Shown here piece after piece: positions 39,456-39,483 of a stretch of DNA of 39,483 nucleotides (the stretch's first letter is position 1; every line of letters starts with the position of its first letter). The DNA lies in the NCBI GenBank assembly GCA_902760345.1, contig CACWFY010000024.1, positions 1 through 39,483 on the forward strand, in the 5' to 3' direction. The notes under the pieces were generated by a model. That model saw only the letters and a list, made by a program, of their open reading frames with translations. It was not told where the DNA came from and searched no databases. Position numbers and translations under genes: made by a program. This DNA is from an uncultured Bacteroidales bacterium. GTDB lineage: Bacteria; Bacteroidota; Bacteroidia; Bacteroidales; Bacteroidaceae.

Positions 39456-39483
39456 GTAAAAATGATAAAAGCCCCGCGTACGT

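Overview
The window looks like a piece of a Prevotella-type (Bacteroidales) chromosome. The evidence is: promoters of the Bacteroidetes sigma-ABfr kind (TAnnTTTG at -7 and TTTG/TTG at -33, with 20-bp spacers); Bacteroidales-only families such as the GGGtGRT protein, a membrane-bound AraC regulator and BACON-like domains; lipoprotein signals followed by acidic residues; and secreted giants ending in Prevotella-style C-terminal sorting tails (GLYIVNG). Assignment to the genus is an inference.

Layout. 1-3033 (+): end of an RluA-type pseudouridine synthase, a Dabb-family protein and a Zn/Cd-type P1B ATPase, followed by a large palindrome that closes a convergent junction. 3125-4857 (-): GGGtGRT protein and an IscU/NifU-like protein. 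5035-5532 (+): a C_GCAxxG_C_C protein, divergent from the previous pair. 5545-9364 (-): a four-gene operon (PLP aminotransferase/decarboxylase, CDP-alcohol phosphatidyltransferase, multi-pass flippase-like protein, nucleotidyltransferase) that probably makes and exports a modified phospholipid or other activated head group.

9564-38867 (+) is the main point of interest. A membrane-anchored AraC regulator (9564-10721) precedes a well-formed promoter and a 21-bp-spaced direct repeat. One apparent 28-kb operon follows. It holds six consecutive MACPF (membrane attack complex/perforin) lipoproteins at 11028-20521, then four secreted proteins of 588, 928, 1768 and 2678 aa built from GLUG, InlB-like, Listeria-Bacteroides repeat, CxxC zinc-ribbon-like, Gly-rich and CUB-like modules. 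It ends with a 64-aa peptide and a strong hairpin terminator. Most gaps are 5-61 nt and I see no convincing internal promoter. The natural reading is a surface-displayed, hetero-oligomeric pore-forming or contact system with its own adhesins and regulator. No immunity gene is evident. Known Bacteroidales MACPF toxins (the BSAP family) are, as far as I know, usually encoded singly.

38867-39483 (-) holds decayed remnants of an HU-like DNA-binding gene and an M15-peptidase-like gene.

A second theme is short tandem arrays of 7-nt (sometimes 8- or 9-nt) units. The unit differs from site to site. At least thirteen sites occur, in intergenic gaps, over start or stop regions and inside coding linkers.
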